Shown here one piece after another: positions 52,410 to 60,891 of a stretch of DNA of 64,000 nucleotides. A model generated the notes under the pieces. The model had not been told where the DNA came from. It searched no databases and saw nothing but the letters and a program-made list of their open reading frames with translations. This DNA comes from Solirubrum puertoriconensis (GTDB lineage Bacteria; Bacteroidota; Bacteroidia; Cytophagales; Hymenobacteraceae): positions 682,001-746,000 of the forward strand of contig NZ_LNAL01000008.1 in the NCBI RefSeq assembly GCF_001483135.1, given 5' to 3'. Position numbers and translations under genes: made by a program. Position 1 is the first letter of the stretch. Each line of letters starts with the position of its first letter.

Positions 52410-52814
52410 ATGAAAATTCTGTCACCTTCCGCCCACGGCGTGCTCGACTACATAGTGTCCATGTTTTTCCTGCTGGCGCCGTTGCTGTTTGATCTGCAGC
52501 ACCCATTCTCCACGGCGTTCTACGTGCTGGGGGCCGGCTACCTGGTTGTGGCCCTGCTCACTGATTACCCGCTCGGCTGGATGCGCATAATTCCCTTCCC
52601 GATGCACGGTGCCATGGAGCTCGTCAGCGGCCTGGCTTTCATTGCCCTGCCCTTCATCTTTGGCTTCTCCGATTCGGAGCCCGTTGCCCGTAACTTGTTT
52701 ATCGGTTCGGGTATTATGTTCGTGATGTCGTGGCTGATTACCGACTGGAAAGCCGCGCACGGCCACAGCCACACCGGCACCCTGCTCACCGATGCCGGCG
52801 AAATGCGCCACTAA
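52410..52814 (+). CDS. Four-span membrane protein (SPW-repeat-like)
   Basis: A 134-residue protein with four hydrophobic spans: HGVLDYIVSMFFLLAPLLF, FYVLGAGYLVVALLTDYP, LVSGLAFIALPFIFGF and NLFIGSGIMFVMSWLIT. The paired short-span layout resembles SPW-repeat proteins, but the Ser-Pro-Trp triplet is not obvious. A His-rich end (AAHGHSHTG) might bind metal. The upstream 237 bp hold no other gene. Function unknown. Confidence 0.65.
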   Translation: MKILSPSAHGVLDYIVSMFFLLAPLLFDLQHPFSTAFYVLGAGYLVVALLTDYPLGWMRIIPFPMHGAMELVSGLAFIALPFIFGFSDSEPVARNLFIGSGIMFVMSWLITDWKAAHGHSHTGTLLTDAGEMRH

Positions 52815-52838
52815 GCAAACTTGCTTGCAGCCTTAACG

Positions 52839-52872
52839 AAAGCGGCCGAACCCTAGGTGGTCCGGCCGCTTT
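52839..52872. terminator. Bidirectional terminator
   Basis: AAAGCGGCCG and CGGCCGCTTT pair around a 14-base loop, between convergent genes 52410-52814 (+) and 52899-53756 (-). Confidence 0.75.
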
Positions 52873-52898
52873 GTTGTGCAGGCACCTAGGGCAGCGGG

Positions 52899-53756
52899 TT
52901 AGCGGCGCACGGTAAAGCCCACAAAAAATTCGCGGTCCATTTCGCGGTCCAAGGCAAAGTGCCCGCCGAAGTCGAACTGCAGGTTATCGGTGAGGTTGAC
53001 GATGGGCGCCACGTTGATGGAGCTGCGCCAGCCCGTGTGCTTGGCGTCCCACTTGGTTACGCCTTCGAGCAGCAACGAGAGTTTGTCGTTCACCTCGTAA
53101 TCGACGGCAACCGATGGCATTATCCGCACAAAATGCTCGGCGTCGTCGCGGTCGTAGTTCAGATCGGTAATTAATTGGGTTTCGAGGTTCCACTTTTCGC
53201 CAATGTGCCAGTCGATGGGCAGCACCACGCCGCCTTCCACGCCACCGCTACCCGCCTCACCGCCGGTAGGCAAGCGCACAAAGCCCACCACGGCTACTGC
53301 CACCGGTCCTTCTTGGTCGTCGCCGAGGAAGTTGTGCTTCAGGCGTACCGATAAGTCGCCAAAGCCGCGGTTGTTGTGCCAGGTGGGCTCATCGGCCATG
53401 CGCTCCTTTTGCACGGTGTACAGCGGCGCCTCCACTTGTATATCGGTGTGGCGCCACAGGCCCATTTTCAGGGTTACGTAAGCAGCTTTCCACTGCCGTT
53501 CGCGCTTGTCGTCGTCGCGGCGATTTATCAGGCGGAGTATGTCCGTTTCTACCTGCAGGTGGCCGGCATCAACGGTAAAAGGGCTTTCCGACACGCCGGG
53601 GCGGTCGGGGCGCAGCTCGCGCAGCTGGTTGCGCGGCACAGGCTTAAACAAATGAAATCGGGCCGAGTCGTACGGCGACGATGAGGAGCCGCTGGCTTGG
53701 GCGTGCGCCGAGGTGCACCAAGCCAAAGCGGCCAGCAGGCAAGTAATCCGGTACAT
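52899..53756 (-). CDS. Outer-membrane beta-barrel transporter-like protein
   Basis: A 285-residue exported protein from the ATG at 53756 (signal peptide YRITCLLAALAWCTSAHAQ). RELRPDRPGVSESPFTVDAGHLQVETD is the opening block of the family usually annotated simply as transporter (MetA-pathway/phenol-degradation-like barrel). Alternating strands run to a C-terminal Phe-Val-Gly-Phe-Thr-Val-Arg. It lies between a membrane protein and the metal TonB receptor on the same strand as the receptor, with about 95 bp between them. Substrate unknown. Confidence 0.7.
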   Translation of the reverse strand: MYRITCLLAALAWCTSAHAQASGSSSSPYDSARFHLFKPVPRNQLRELRPDRPGVSESPFTVDAGHLQVETDILRLINRRDDDKRERQWKAAYVTLKMGLWRHTDIQVEAPLYTVQKERMADEPTWHNNRGFGDLSVRLKHNFLGDDQEGPVAVAVVGFVRLPTGGEAGSGGVEGGVVLPIDWHIGEKWNLETQLITDLNYDRDDAEHFVRIMPSVAVDYEVNDKLSLLLEGVTKWDAKHTGWRSSINVAPIVNLTDNLQFDFGGHFALDREMDREFFVGFTVRR

Positions 53757-53850
53757 GGTTGAGGGAAGGAATGAAGGGGTGTTGCCCCCGCATACGCTTC
53801 TGCTTGCCAACCGGATAAAGCCGCGGCTTACCTAGGGCGCAAATCGGTAT

Positions 53851-56115
53851 TTATAGCGCGTAGCGCATCCCCAGAAATACGCGGCGGCCCTGCACCGGCG
53901 CGTAGTTGTACTCGGTATCGAAGGTGTAGCCGTTGGGGTTATCCTGCTCGATGTTCTTGTCGAACGGGTCGAAGGGGCGGATGAGCACGTAGCGCGGCAA
54001 GAAGTTCAGCAAGTTCTTAACACCGCCGTACACCTCCAGGCCTTTGCCCAGGCGCTTGGTGGCCTGCAGGTTTTGCAGCGAATACCACGGCGAGCGGCTG
54101 GGGCGATAGTCGTTGGGCTGCACGGGCAGCAGCATGGGGCCGTTTACTTGCCCGGTATAATCAAAGGTAAGTCCCCAACGCTCGGCCGTGTACGAGGCCG
54201 CGTAGGTGCCCGAAAAAGCCGGCGTGTGCAGTTGTCTGATTTGCTCCGTAGGCCCATCGGGCGTGCGCTGCTCGCGGCGGTACACATCCAGGGCCGTGAT
54301 GCCGGCCATGATTTTCACTTGCGTGCCCAGGGCTAAGTCGGCGTTGAGGGTAGCGCCGCGCGATACGGCAAAGCCGCGCAGGTTGCGGTACACAATCAGG
54401 TTGGGGTCGGTGTCGTAGTCAGGCGTGATTTTGTTGGTGAAGTACGTCCAGAACAAGCTGCCATCGAAGGTGAGTGAGCCGGTGGCCGTGCGTAGCTGGT
54501 GCGTGTAGTTGAGGGTAGCATTCCAGGAGCGTTCGGGCCGCAGCTGTTCCTCCACAATCACGGTGCGGGCGCCGGTAAGGGCGGCGTGGTCTTCGGTAAA
54601 CAGGTTCACCACCCGAAAGCCGTTGCCCACCCCTAGGCGCAGCACACGGCTGCCGTCGTCGGTGCCCCATTTGTAGTTGGCCCGCGGCGACAGGATAGCC
54701 CCGTGCCGCGAGTTGTAATCGAGGCGCAGGCCCGTGAGCAGGGTAGCGTGTTCGGTAAGGCGCCATTCGTCTTGCGCAAACAAGCCGGGCAGCTGCACCA
54801 CGTCGGGCTGGTTGCGCACTAGGTCGCCGGTGGCTTGCTCGGTGGCCGGGGTGTTGTCGTCGTACCAGGTGTAGCGGTAGGCCGAGCCCAGCAGCAGCTG
54901 GTGCCGAATGCTGAGGGCGCGCACCCAGGTAAGCTGGCCAAAGCCCACGTGCTGGGTGGCGTTGTAGAGCGTAGTGCCGTAGGCTGAGTTTTGGCGGTGG
55001 CGGTTGTACGAGCCGCTCAGCATCATTTTCTGGCCCCGAATGGGCAACTGGTATTGCCCCAACAGCTCGTAGCGGCTGGTGTAAATACTCTCGCCGTAGA
55101 TGCTGTCGGTACCCCGAAACTCGTTGCGCCACGGTAGCTGCCCGCCAAATCGGTCTTCGTAGTAATAGCGGCCGGCCAGCGAGGCAACCTGGTTTTCGGG
55201 CCGCGCGAAGCTCCACTTGTTGAATACCGAGGCGCGCTTTTGCGTCGGAATATCGGTAAACCCGTCGCGGTTCACGTCGCGGCGCTGATCGAAGTGAAAC
55301 ACGTTGCCGGTGAGCAGCGAGGTAGCCTTGCCAGCTCGGAGGGTAGTGCCCAAGTCGAGGTTGGTTTCGCCGTGCGAGGTGGCAAAACCATCAACCGAAA
55401 GGCGCGGCGCTTTTTGCGGGTCCTTGGTAATCACGTTAATCAAGCCACCTAGGGCCTCGGAGCCGTAGAGCGTTGAGGCCGGGCCTTTCACCACCTCAAT
55501 GCGCTCCACCATGCTGTTGGGGATGCCGCTCAGGCCGTACACCGTGCTCAGGGCCGACACGATGGGCATTCCATCAATTAGCACCATGGTATAAGGCCCC
55601 TCCAAGCCATGAATGTGGATGTCGCCCGTGTTGCACACGTTGCAGTTGAGCTGCGGGCGCACACCGTTCACCAGCGTCAGGTTCTCGAACAGGCTAGGCG
55701 AAGGGTTCTTCTGAAAAAACTTGGGCGTGTATATCTCCACCGGCACCGGCGATTCGCTTTTCACCACTTCGCCGAGGGTACCGCTGATTACCACATCTTG
55801 TAGCTCGTTAGCGGTGCTGGCAAGCAGTAGGTTGTGCTCGGCAGTGGCGCCGGCTTGCACGGTAACGGTGCGTTCGGCGGGTTTGTAGCCCACGGCCGTG
55901 GCTACCAGCTGGTAAGTGCCCGCCGGTACCTGCTTAAGGGTGTAAGTACCGGTTTCGGAGGCGGTGGTACCTAGGGTGGTGCCTTTTAGGGCCACCGTGG
56001 CAAAGGGCACTGGCTGGCCACCCGCCCGCACCTGGCCGCGCAGGGTGGCCGTTTGAGCCCACGCTTGGCTTAAGGTGTTGGTTAGTAGTAACAGAATAAG
56101 TAGCAGCTGTTTCAT
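53851..56115 (-). CDS. TonB-dependent outer-membrane receptor, probable metal uptake
   Basis: A 754-residue receptor: signal peptide (LLLILLLLTNTLSQAWAQ), an N-terminal carboxypeptidase-regulatory-like domain (TATLRGQVRAGGQPVPFATVALKG), a plug (VEIYTPKFFQKNPSPSLFENL, then MVLIDGMPIVSALSTVYGLSGIP and GPASTLYGSEALGGLINVITK) and a 22-strand barrel to YALstop. The plug has an unusual Cys pair (NCNVCNTGDIHIHGL). It is followed upstream by mntH and preceded by a DtxR/MntR-like operator (56145-56160), so uptake of manganese or iron in a chelated form is the best guess. Confidence 0.85.
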   Translation of the reverse strand: MKQLLLILLLLTNTLSQAWAQTATLRGQVRAGGQPVPFATVALKGTTLGTTASETGTYTLKQVPAGTYQLVATAVGYKPAERTVTVQAGATAEHNLLLASTANELQDVVISGTLGEVVKSESPVPVEIYTPKFFQKNPSPSLFENLTLVNGVRPQLNCNVCNTGDIHIHGLEGPYTMVLIDGMPIVSALSTVYGLSGIPNSMVERIEVVKGPASTLYGSEALGGLINVITKDPQKAPRLSVDGFATSHGETNLDLGTTLRAGKATSLLTGNVFHFDQRRDVNRDGFTDIPTQKRASVFNKWSFARPENQVASLAGRYYYEDRFGGQLPWRNEFRGTDSIYGESIYTSRYELLGQYQLPIRGQKMMLSGSYNRHRQNSAYGTTLYNATQHVGFGQLTWVRALSIRHQLLLGSAYRYTWYDDNTPATEQATGDLVRNQPDVVQLPGLFAQDEWRLTEHATLLTGLRLDYNSRHGAILSPRANYKWGTDDGSRVLRLGVGNGFRVVNLFTEDHAALTGARTVIVEEQLRPERSWNATLNYTHQLRTATGSLTFDGSLFWTYFTNKITPDYDTDPNLIVYRNLRGFAVSRGATLNADLALGTQVKIMAGITALDVYRREQRTPDGPTEQIRQLHTPAFSGTYAASYTAERWGLTFDYTGQVNGPMLLPVQPNDYRPSRSPWYSLQNLQATKRLGKGLEVYGGVKNLLNFLPRYVLIRPFDPFDKNIEQDNPNGYTFDTEYNYAPVQGRRVFLGMRYAL

Positions 56116-56144
56116 AGCGTATTTAGGTGCGGCGGTATTTTTGA

Positions 56145-56160
56145 TTTAGGCGAGTCTAAA
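56145..56160. promoter_or_regulatory. DtxR/MntR-like operator before TonB receptor
   Basis: TTTAGGCGAGTCTAAA fits the TTTAGGCnnGCCTAAA form of the perfect operator before mntH with one base off. It lies 30 bp before the receptor's ATG, where a repressor would block transcription. Confidence 0.6.
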
Positions 56161-56174
56161 ACCTGAATTGGGTG

Positions 56175-56212
56175 TAAAAAAACGGAGCCGCCCCGGTGGG
56201 CTAGCTCCGTTT
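56175..56212 (-). terminator. Rho-independent terminator after mntH
   Basis: AAACGGAGC (56180-56188) pairs with GCTCCGTTT (56204-56212), with a T run on the minus strand. It lies 8 bp past the mntH stop. Confidence 0.8.
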
Positions 56213-56219
56213 GCTAGGT

Positions 56220-57608
56220 TTAGCCGAAGAAGGTTTCGTAGAGCAGGTAAGCGTTCAGGGCGATGATGACAGCCGATACCGACCAGGCCACCAGCTTCAC
56301 CCAGGGCTTATTGGCGAAGGGGCCCATCTTCTGTTTGTCGCCGGTAAACACCACCAGCGGCACCACGGCAAAGCTCAGCTGCAGCGATAGGATAACCTGG
56401 CTGAGCACCAGCAGCTCGCCGGTGCCTTTTTCGCCGTACAGCAGCGTTACGATAAAGGCAGGCACCACGGCAATCAGGCGCGTAATCAGGCGACGCAGCC
56501 ACGGCTTCAGCTTCAGGTCCAGGAAACCTTCCATCACAATTTGCCCGGCCAAAGTGCCCGTGAGGGTGGAGTTTTGACCCGAGGCCAGCAGCGCCACGGC
56601 AAACAACACACTGGCTGCGCCCGCGCCGAGTACCGGCGCCAGCAGCTTATGCGCATCATGAATGTCGGCCACGGCAAACAAACCGTTGCGGTGGAAAGCC
56701 GCGGCGGCTAGCACCAGAATGGCAGCGTTCACAAAGAAGGCCATAAACAAGGCCACCGACGAATCGATAGTGGCAAACTTGATGGCCGAGCGCTTGCCTT
56801 CCTCGTCGCGCTCGAAGGCGCGCGTTTGCACGATGCTGGAGTGCAGGTACAGGTTGTGGGGCATCACGGTAGCGCCCAGTATGCCAATGGCCACGTACAG
56901 CATGGCCGGGTTCGTCACGATTTCGGTTTTGGGCACCAGGCCAGCGGCCAACGCCGCCCAGTCGGGCCGCGAAATGAATACCTCGTAGGCGAAGCAGCCG
57001 AAAATGATGAAAATGAGCCCGGCTACCAATACCTCCAGAATGCGGAAGCCCCGGTTTTGGAAGTACAGCACCACCAGCACATCCAAGATGGTGATGAGCA
57101 CACCTAGGGTAAGCGGAATGCCGAACAGCAGGTTGAGGGCAATGGCCGAGCCAATTACCTCGGCAAGGTCGCAGGCGGCAATGGCAATTTCGCAGAGCAG
57201 CCACAGCGCCATGGCCACGGGCTTGGAGTAATGGTCGCGGCAGGCTTGGGCTAGGTCGCGGCCGGTTACAATGCCGAGCTTGGCCGCGAGGTGCTGCAGC
57301 AGCATGGCAAACAAGTTTGAAATCAGGATTACCGACAGCAGCGTGTAGCCGTAGCGGGCACCGCCCGCAATGTCGGTAGCCCAGTTGCCGGGGTCCATGT
57401 AGCCCACGGCTACCATCAGGCCCGGCCCCCAAAACGCCATCAGCTTGCGCCAAAACGAGGCGTTGCGGCCCGGCACGCGGATGGAGGCGTACACGTCGCC
57501 GAGCGAGGGCGCGTGCCGGCGGCGGCGCCAGCCCGGGTCGGCACCGTCGGCTGCGGGAGGCACGGTTGGCGGGGTTACAGGTGGGGTAGGGGTATTAACT
57601 GTAAGCAT
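56220..57608 (-). CDS. mntH: Nramp-family divalent metal transporter
   Basis: A 462-residue inner-membrane proton-coupled Mn2+/Fe2+ importer with eleven spans. Signature motifs are [12 protein letters not shown] (metal-site Asp and Asn in span 1) and [13 protein letters not shown] (Met and His in span 6). The ATG at 57608 is preferred to a TTG at 57629. The first 45 residues are a Pro-rich cytoplasmic extension ([11 protein letters not shown]). The perfect palindrome at 57646-57663 is a DtxR/MntR-type operator 38 bp upstream, so metal-dependent repression is likely. Divergent from the CDF exporter gene. Confidence 0.93.
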   Translation of the reverse strand: MLTVNTPTPPVTPPTVPPAADGADPGWRRRRHAPSLGDVYASIRVPGRNASFWRKLMAFWGPGLMVAVGYMDPGNWATDIAGGARYGYTLLSVILISNLFAMLLQHLAAKLGIVTGRDLAQACRDHYSKPVAMALWLLCEIAIAACDLAEVIGSAIALNLLFGIPLTLGVLITILDVLVVLYFQNRGFRILEVLVAGLIFIIFGCFAYEVFISRPDWAALAAGLVPKTEIVTNPAMLYVAIGILGATVMPHNLYLHSSIVQTRAFERDEEGKRSAIKFATIDSSVALFMAFFVNAAILVLAAAAFHRNGLFAVADIHDAHKLLAPVLGAGAASVLFAVALLASGQNSTLTGTLAGQIVMEGFLDLKLKPWLRRLITRLIAVVPAFIVTLLYGEKGTGELLVLSQVILSLQLSFAVVPLVVFTGDKQKMGPFANKPWVKLVAWSVSAVIIALNAYLLYETFFG

Positions 57609-57645
57609 CAAGTCAAGAGGAGATTCCAACGCAAAGGAAACTAAT

Positions 57646-57663
57646 TTTTAGGCTGGCCTAAAA
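57646..57663. promoter_or_regulatory. DtxR/MntR-like operator before mntH
   Basis: TTTTAGGCTGGCCTAAAA is a perfect 18-bp palindrome close to the classical DtxR-family box (TTAGG...CCTAA). It is followed by a second weaker dyad, TTTAAGCCCACTTAAA. Both lie in the mntH-CDF divergent promoter region. Confidence 0.75.
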
Positions 57664-57778
57664 TATTTTTTAAGCCCACTTAAATACCTGCTTCGCGCCA
57701 AAAAGTTTCGGCGCTCTGGGGCACGCATCCGTTTAGGTCGGATGTTTACGCTTTCATTGCCCCCTACAGTTGCTCCAC

Positions 57779-58777
57779 ATGCTTGCTCTGAAACGCAACC
57801 GCTTTGGCCTGCTTTCCTTGGTGGTGAGTGTGGTGCTGGTGTTTACCAAGTTTTATGCTTGGGCTCTCACGCACTCGCAAGCCGCCCTCACCGACGCGCT
57901 CGAATCCATCATTAACGTGTTCACGAGCGGTTTTGCGCTCTACAGCATTTACCTCTCGGGCCTGCCCAAAGATCAGAACCACCCTTACGGCCACGGCAAA
58001 GTTGAGTACCTGTCGGTTGGTTTTGAGGGGGCGCTGATCCTAGGTGCCGGCGTTTACATTTTTTCCAGTGCCATTCAGGCTTTGCTGCACCCGCACTCGG
58101 TGCAGCAGCTCGATTGGGGCGTGCTGCTGCTGGGCGGTACGGCCGTAGCTAACCTGCTCACGGGCTTTGTGCTGGTGCGGCAAGGCCATAAGCTGCACTC
58201 GCCGGCCTTGGTGGGCGATGGGCAGCACCTGTACCTCGATGCCGTGAGTACGCTGGTATCGTGCGCGGCCCTGGGGCTGGTATACTTCACCGGGCTGGTC
58301 ATCTTCGATACGGTGGCGGCGCTGATCCTAGGTGTGGTAATCGTGGTGAATGGCTACCGCATGCTGCGCCGTTCGGTGTCGGGGCTGATGGATGAATCGG
58401 ACGTAGCTACGGTGGAGCGGGTAATTGCCGAGCTGCAGCAGCACCGCCAGCCGCCGTGGATTGATGTGCACAACCTGCGCATCGTGCGCTACGGCGCCAA
58501 CCTGCACATCGACTGCCACATTACCATTCCGTACTACTTCAGCCTCGAAGAAGCCCACGCCGAGGTGTCACGCATTGAAGAGTTGATCCGGAGTCGGTTT
58601 GAGGTGGAGGTCGAAATGTTCGTGCACGCCGATCCGTGCACTTTCAGTGCCTGCCCGCACTGCTCCATGCCCGATTGCCCGGTGCGCCAGCACGCATTCA
58701 CCCGCCTTGTGCCCTGGACGCTCGACAACGTGGTAAAAAACGAGCGGCATCAGCTCGATGAACCTACTACTGCCTAA
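57779..58777 (+). CDS. Cation diffusion facilitator metal exporter
   Basis: A 332-residue inner-membrane metal/proton antiporter from the ATG at 57779; a TTG at 57770 is less likely. Six spans; span 2 has THSQAALTDALESI with the metal-site Asp, span 5 has DGQHLYLDAVST with His and Asp. A cytoplasmic domain follows (HNLRIVRYGANLHIDCHITI), and then a Cys cluster CTFSACPHCSMPDC that could sense or store metal. It is divergent from mntH across the DtxR-like operators, so import and export may be regulated together. Confidence 0.9.
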   Translation: MLALKRNRFGLLSLVVSVVLVFTKFYAWALTHSQAALTDALESIINVFTSGFALYSIYLSGLPKDQNHPYGHGKVEYLSVGFEGALILGAGVYIFSSAIQALLHPHSVQQLDWGVLLLGGTAVANLLTGFVLVRQGHKLHSPALVGDGQHLYLDAVSTLVSCAALGLVYFTGLVIFDTVAALILGVVIVVNGYRMLRRSVSGLMDESDVATVERVIAELQQHRQPPWIDVHNLRIVRYGANLHIDCHITIPYYFSLEEAHAEVSRIEELIRSRFEVEVEMFVHADPCTFSACPHCSMPDCPVRQHAFTRLVPWTLDNVVKNERHQLDEPTTA

Positions 58778-58785
58778 CGCAACAC

Positions 58786-60807
58786 CTAGCGAATCAACTC
58801 GATCCAGCCTTGGCGGCGGGTACCGTTGCCGAGGGTAATCTGGTAGTAGTACACGCCAGCGGCTTGGCCGGCGCCGTCCCAGTTGTTCTGGTAATCGGCC
58901 CACTCAGCCACCTTGCGGCCCCAGCGGTTGTATATCTCGAGGCGTTGGGCCGGCAGCGCAGGGTCTTTGATGACGAATACATCGTTGATGCCGTCGCCGT
59001 TGGGCGTAAACACGTTGGGCACCTGCAGCACCACGCGCACCACAAACGAGGCCGTATCGGCGCAGCTTTGGCCGAGCTCGGTGGGTGTAACCGTTACGAA
59101 GTAGCGCGTGGTAGCATCGGGCCGAACCCGGATGCTGGCGCCGTTTGCCGGCCCGGTACCTAGGCCGCTGGTGCCCGCCGGGGTGCTGGCCCGCCAGTTG
59201 TAGGTGTAGCCCACGGGTACGTTGTTGACCGTAAGTGGCCGGTTGGGGCGAGCTGTTAAAGCAATTTCTTCGCGGCGGGTAACGAGCGTATCGCGCCGGA
59301 ACCGAGTGCCTTTTTGTGGGTTGGTACCTTCTACTACCACATCGGCAAAGCTGCGGCGCGCTACCCGCACCACAATAATGCGGTTCTGCACGGCCTTCAC
59401 CGGGCAGGCATTGTCTTCGATACGCACCGGAATGCGGAAGGTGCGGCCCGCCAGACTGATATCGGGGCGCAGGCGCAGCTTGCCCACGGGCGCGTTGGTG
59501 CCGTTGCCCTGCAACGCAAACGGTCGGGCGGCGGCGTTGCTCGGGTCGCGGAACAAAGCTGCGTAGGAGGGCTGCGTAGGCTCGGCAAAAGTTACCGTCA
59601 GCCGATCGGCTGGGTTCGGGTCGCGGAAGTCGATATCGAGCTCGGTGTACTCGCAGGTTTGCGCCACCACAATGGTCGAGTCGGTGTTGGTAACCTGTTG
59701 GTTGGCCTCGCGCACCAGCGGCACGGCCCTAGGTGCGTTGGGCACCTGGTTGCCGCCGCAGTCGATTACCACTACCAGCACATCGCGCCGCACCGAGCCT
59801 ACTTTGTAGTAACGCCCGCCTACCCGGCGATACTCCGTTACCTTGCCCACCACGGCGTACTTGTTGAAGCCATTAAAGCTTGGACCCGGAAAGTAGAAGG
59901 TGGGGGTGAAAGAGAAGTTGCCAGCCTGCGCGTCGAAAGAAAAGTACGGGGTGGCCGTACGCACCGGGCAATTGCCCGAAAAGGTGTAGGAGCCGATGGG
60001 GAAAATAGACGAGTACTCAGTGGTACCATTAGGAATGGTGACCACGCAAGGATTGGTAGGCGAGTTGCTGGGGTCCAGAATCAGCCCCCCCACCGAGGTG
60101 TAGGAGTTGTAGGTAGTGAACTTGTTGCAAGCTTCGAGGGGGCGCTCCAGCGAGTAGACAAGCGAATCGCCGTCGGGCTCGGTGGTCGAAAACGTCAGCT
60201 GCGTACGTTGCCCCACGCACACAAACGGCACCGGAATGTTTTGATCCTGGTACTGGGGCGAAGTGTTGCTGATGACCAAGGGGCCGCCCGGCAACGGCAG
60301 CTGGTTATTGAGGGTCGCCTCGAAACGCAGGTCGGTGTTGCCGGGGATGTTGGCCAGCAAAGGACGGTTGCTTATTTCCACGCTCAGCGTCCATTCGGGA
60401 GCGGGCGGCAAGGTTACCTCGGCGGTGTAGCGGGCAGTTTCGTAGTTGGTTAGGCCATTTACCGTGCACTGCGAAGGGCCGCCGGGTACGTTGGGGCACC
60501 AGGGGCTACCCGCCGTAAGCGGGCCGCGCACCAGCGTAGCCGAGAAATTGCGAACGTCGATGGTGTTGCAGGAGGTAGCCGGGCTACCCACGCGGCAATT
60601 CAGGATAAGCTCGGCGTTGGCTTCGTTGCCCGAACAATCGCGGAAGAAGCGGCACGTTATGCGGTAGCGGTTGGAGCCGGGCGGGCCAATGGCTTCGTAG
60701 GTCAGCTCGCCGCCTTGCGCGTGGGTTGCCTGCGCCCTAGGTGCGCTCAGCAGCAACAAACACCATGTAGTAAGAACAGATATAAAAAGGGGTAAACGGT
60801 GCTTCAT
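58786..60807 (-). CDS. T9SS cargo protein with gliding-motility-type C-terminal domain
   Basis: A 673-residue protein from the ATG at 60807 with signal peptide (LFISVLTTWCLLLLSAPRAQA). The body opens THAQGGELTYEAIGPPGSNRYRI, a domain common in Bacteroidota surface proteins of the CHU type, followed by PKD-like and Ig-like segments. The last 85 residues are the type B T9SS sorting domain (VPNVFTPNGDGINDVFVI, then LEIYNRWGRKVAEW and GVYYYQITL). It is expected to be secreted and attached to the cell surface. Convergent with the CDF gene. Confidence 0.87.
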   Translation of the reverse strand: MKHRLPLFISVLTTWCLLLLSAPRAQATHAQGGELTYEAIGPPGSNRYRITCRFFRDCSGNEANAELILNCRVGSPATSCNTIDVRNFSATLVRGPLTAGSPWCPNVPGGPSQCTVNGLTNYETARYTAEVTLPPAPEWTLSVEISNRPLLANIPGNTDLRFEATLNNQLPLPGGPLVISNTSPQYQDQNIPVPFVCVGQRTQLTFSTTEPDGDSLVYSLERPLEACNKFTTYNSYTSVGGLILDPSNSPTNPCVVTIPNGTTEYSSIFPIGSYTFSGNCPVRTATPYFSFDAQAGNFSFTPTFYFPGPSFNGFNKYAVVGKVTEYRRVGGRYYKVGSVRRDVLVVVIDCGGNQVPNAPRAVPLVREANQQVTNTDSTIVVAQTCEYTELDIDFRDPNPADRLTVTFAEPTQPSYAALFRDPSNAAARPFALQGNGTNAPVGKLRLRPDISLAGRTFRIPVRIEDNACPVKAVQNRIIVVRVARRSFADVVVEGTNPQKGTRFRRDTLVTRREEIALTARPNRPLTVNNVPVGYTYNWRASTPAGTSGLGTGPANGASIRVRPDATTRYFVTVTPTELGQSCADTASFVVRVVLQVPNVFTPNGDGINDVFVIKDPALPAQRLEIYNRWGRKVAEWADYQNNWDGAGQAAGVYYYQITLGNGTRRQGWIELIR

Positions 60808-60891
60808 GAACAATAGGCAAGCAGGGGAGCAGCCGCTGGTAAACAGCGCAACCGAAAGTTACGCACATTTTAAGGCTGAGCTTGCTTACGC

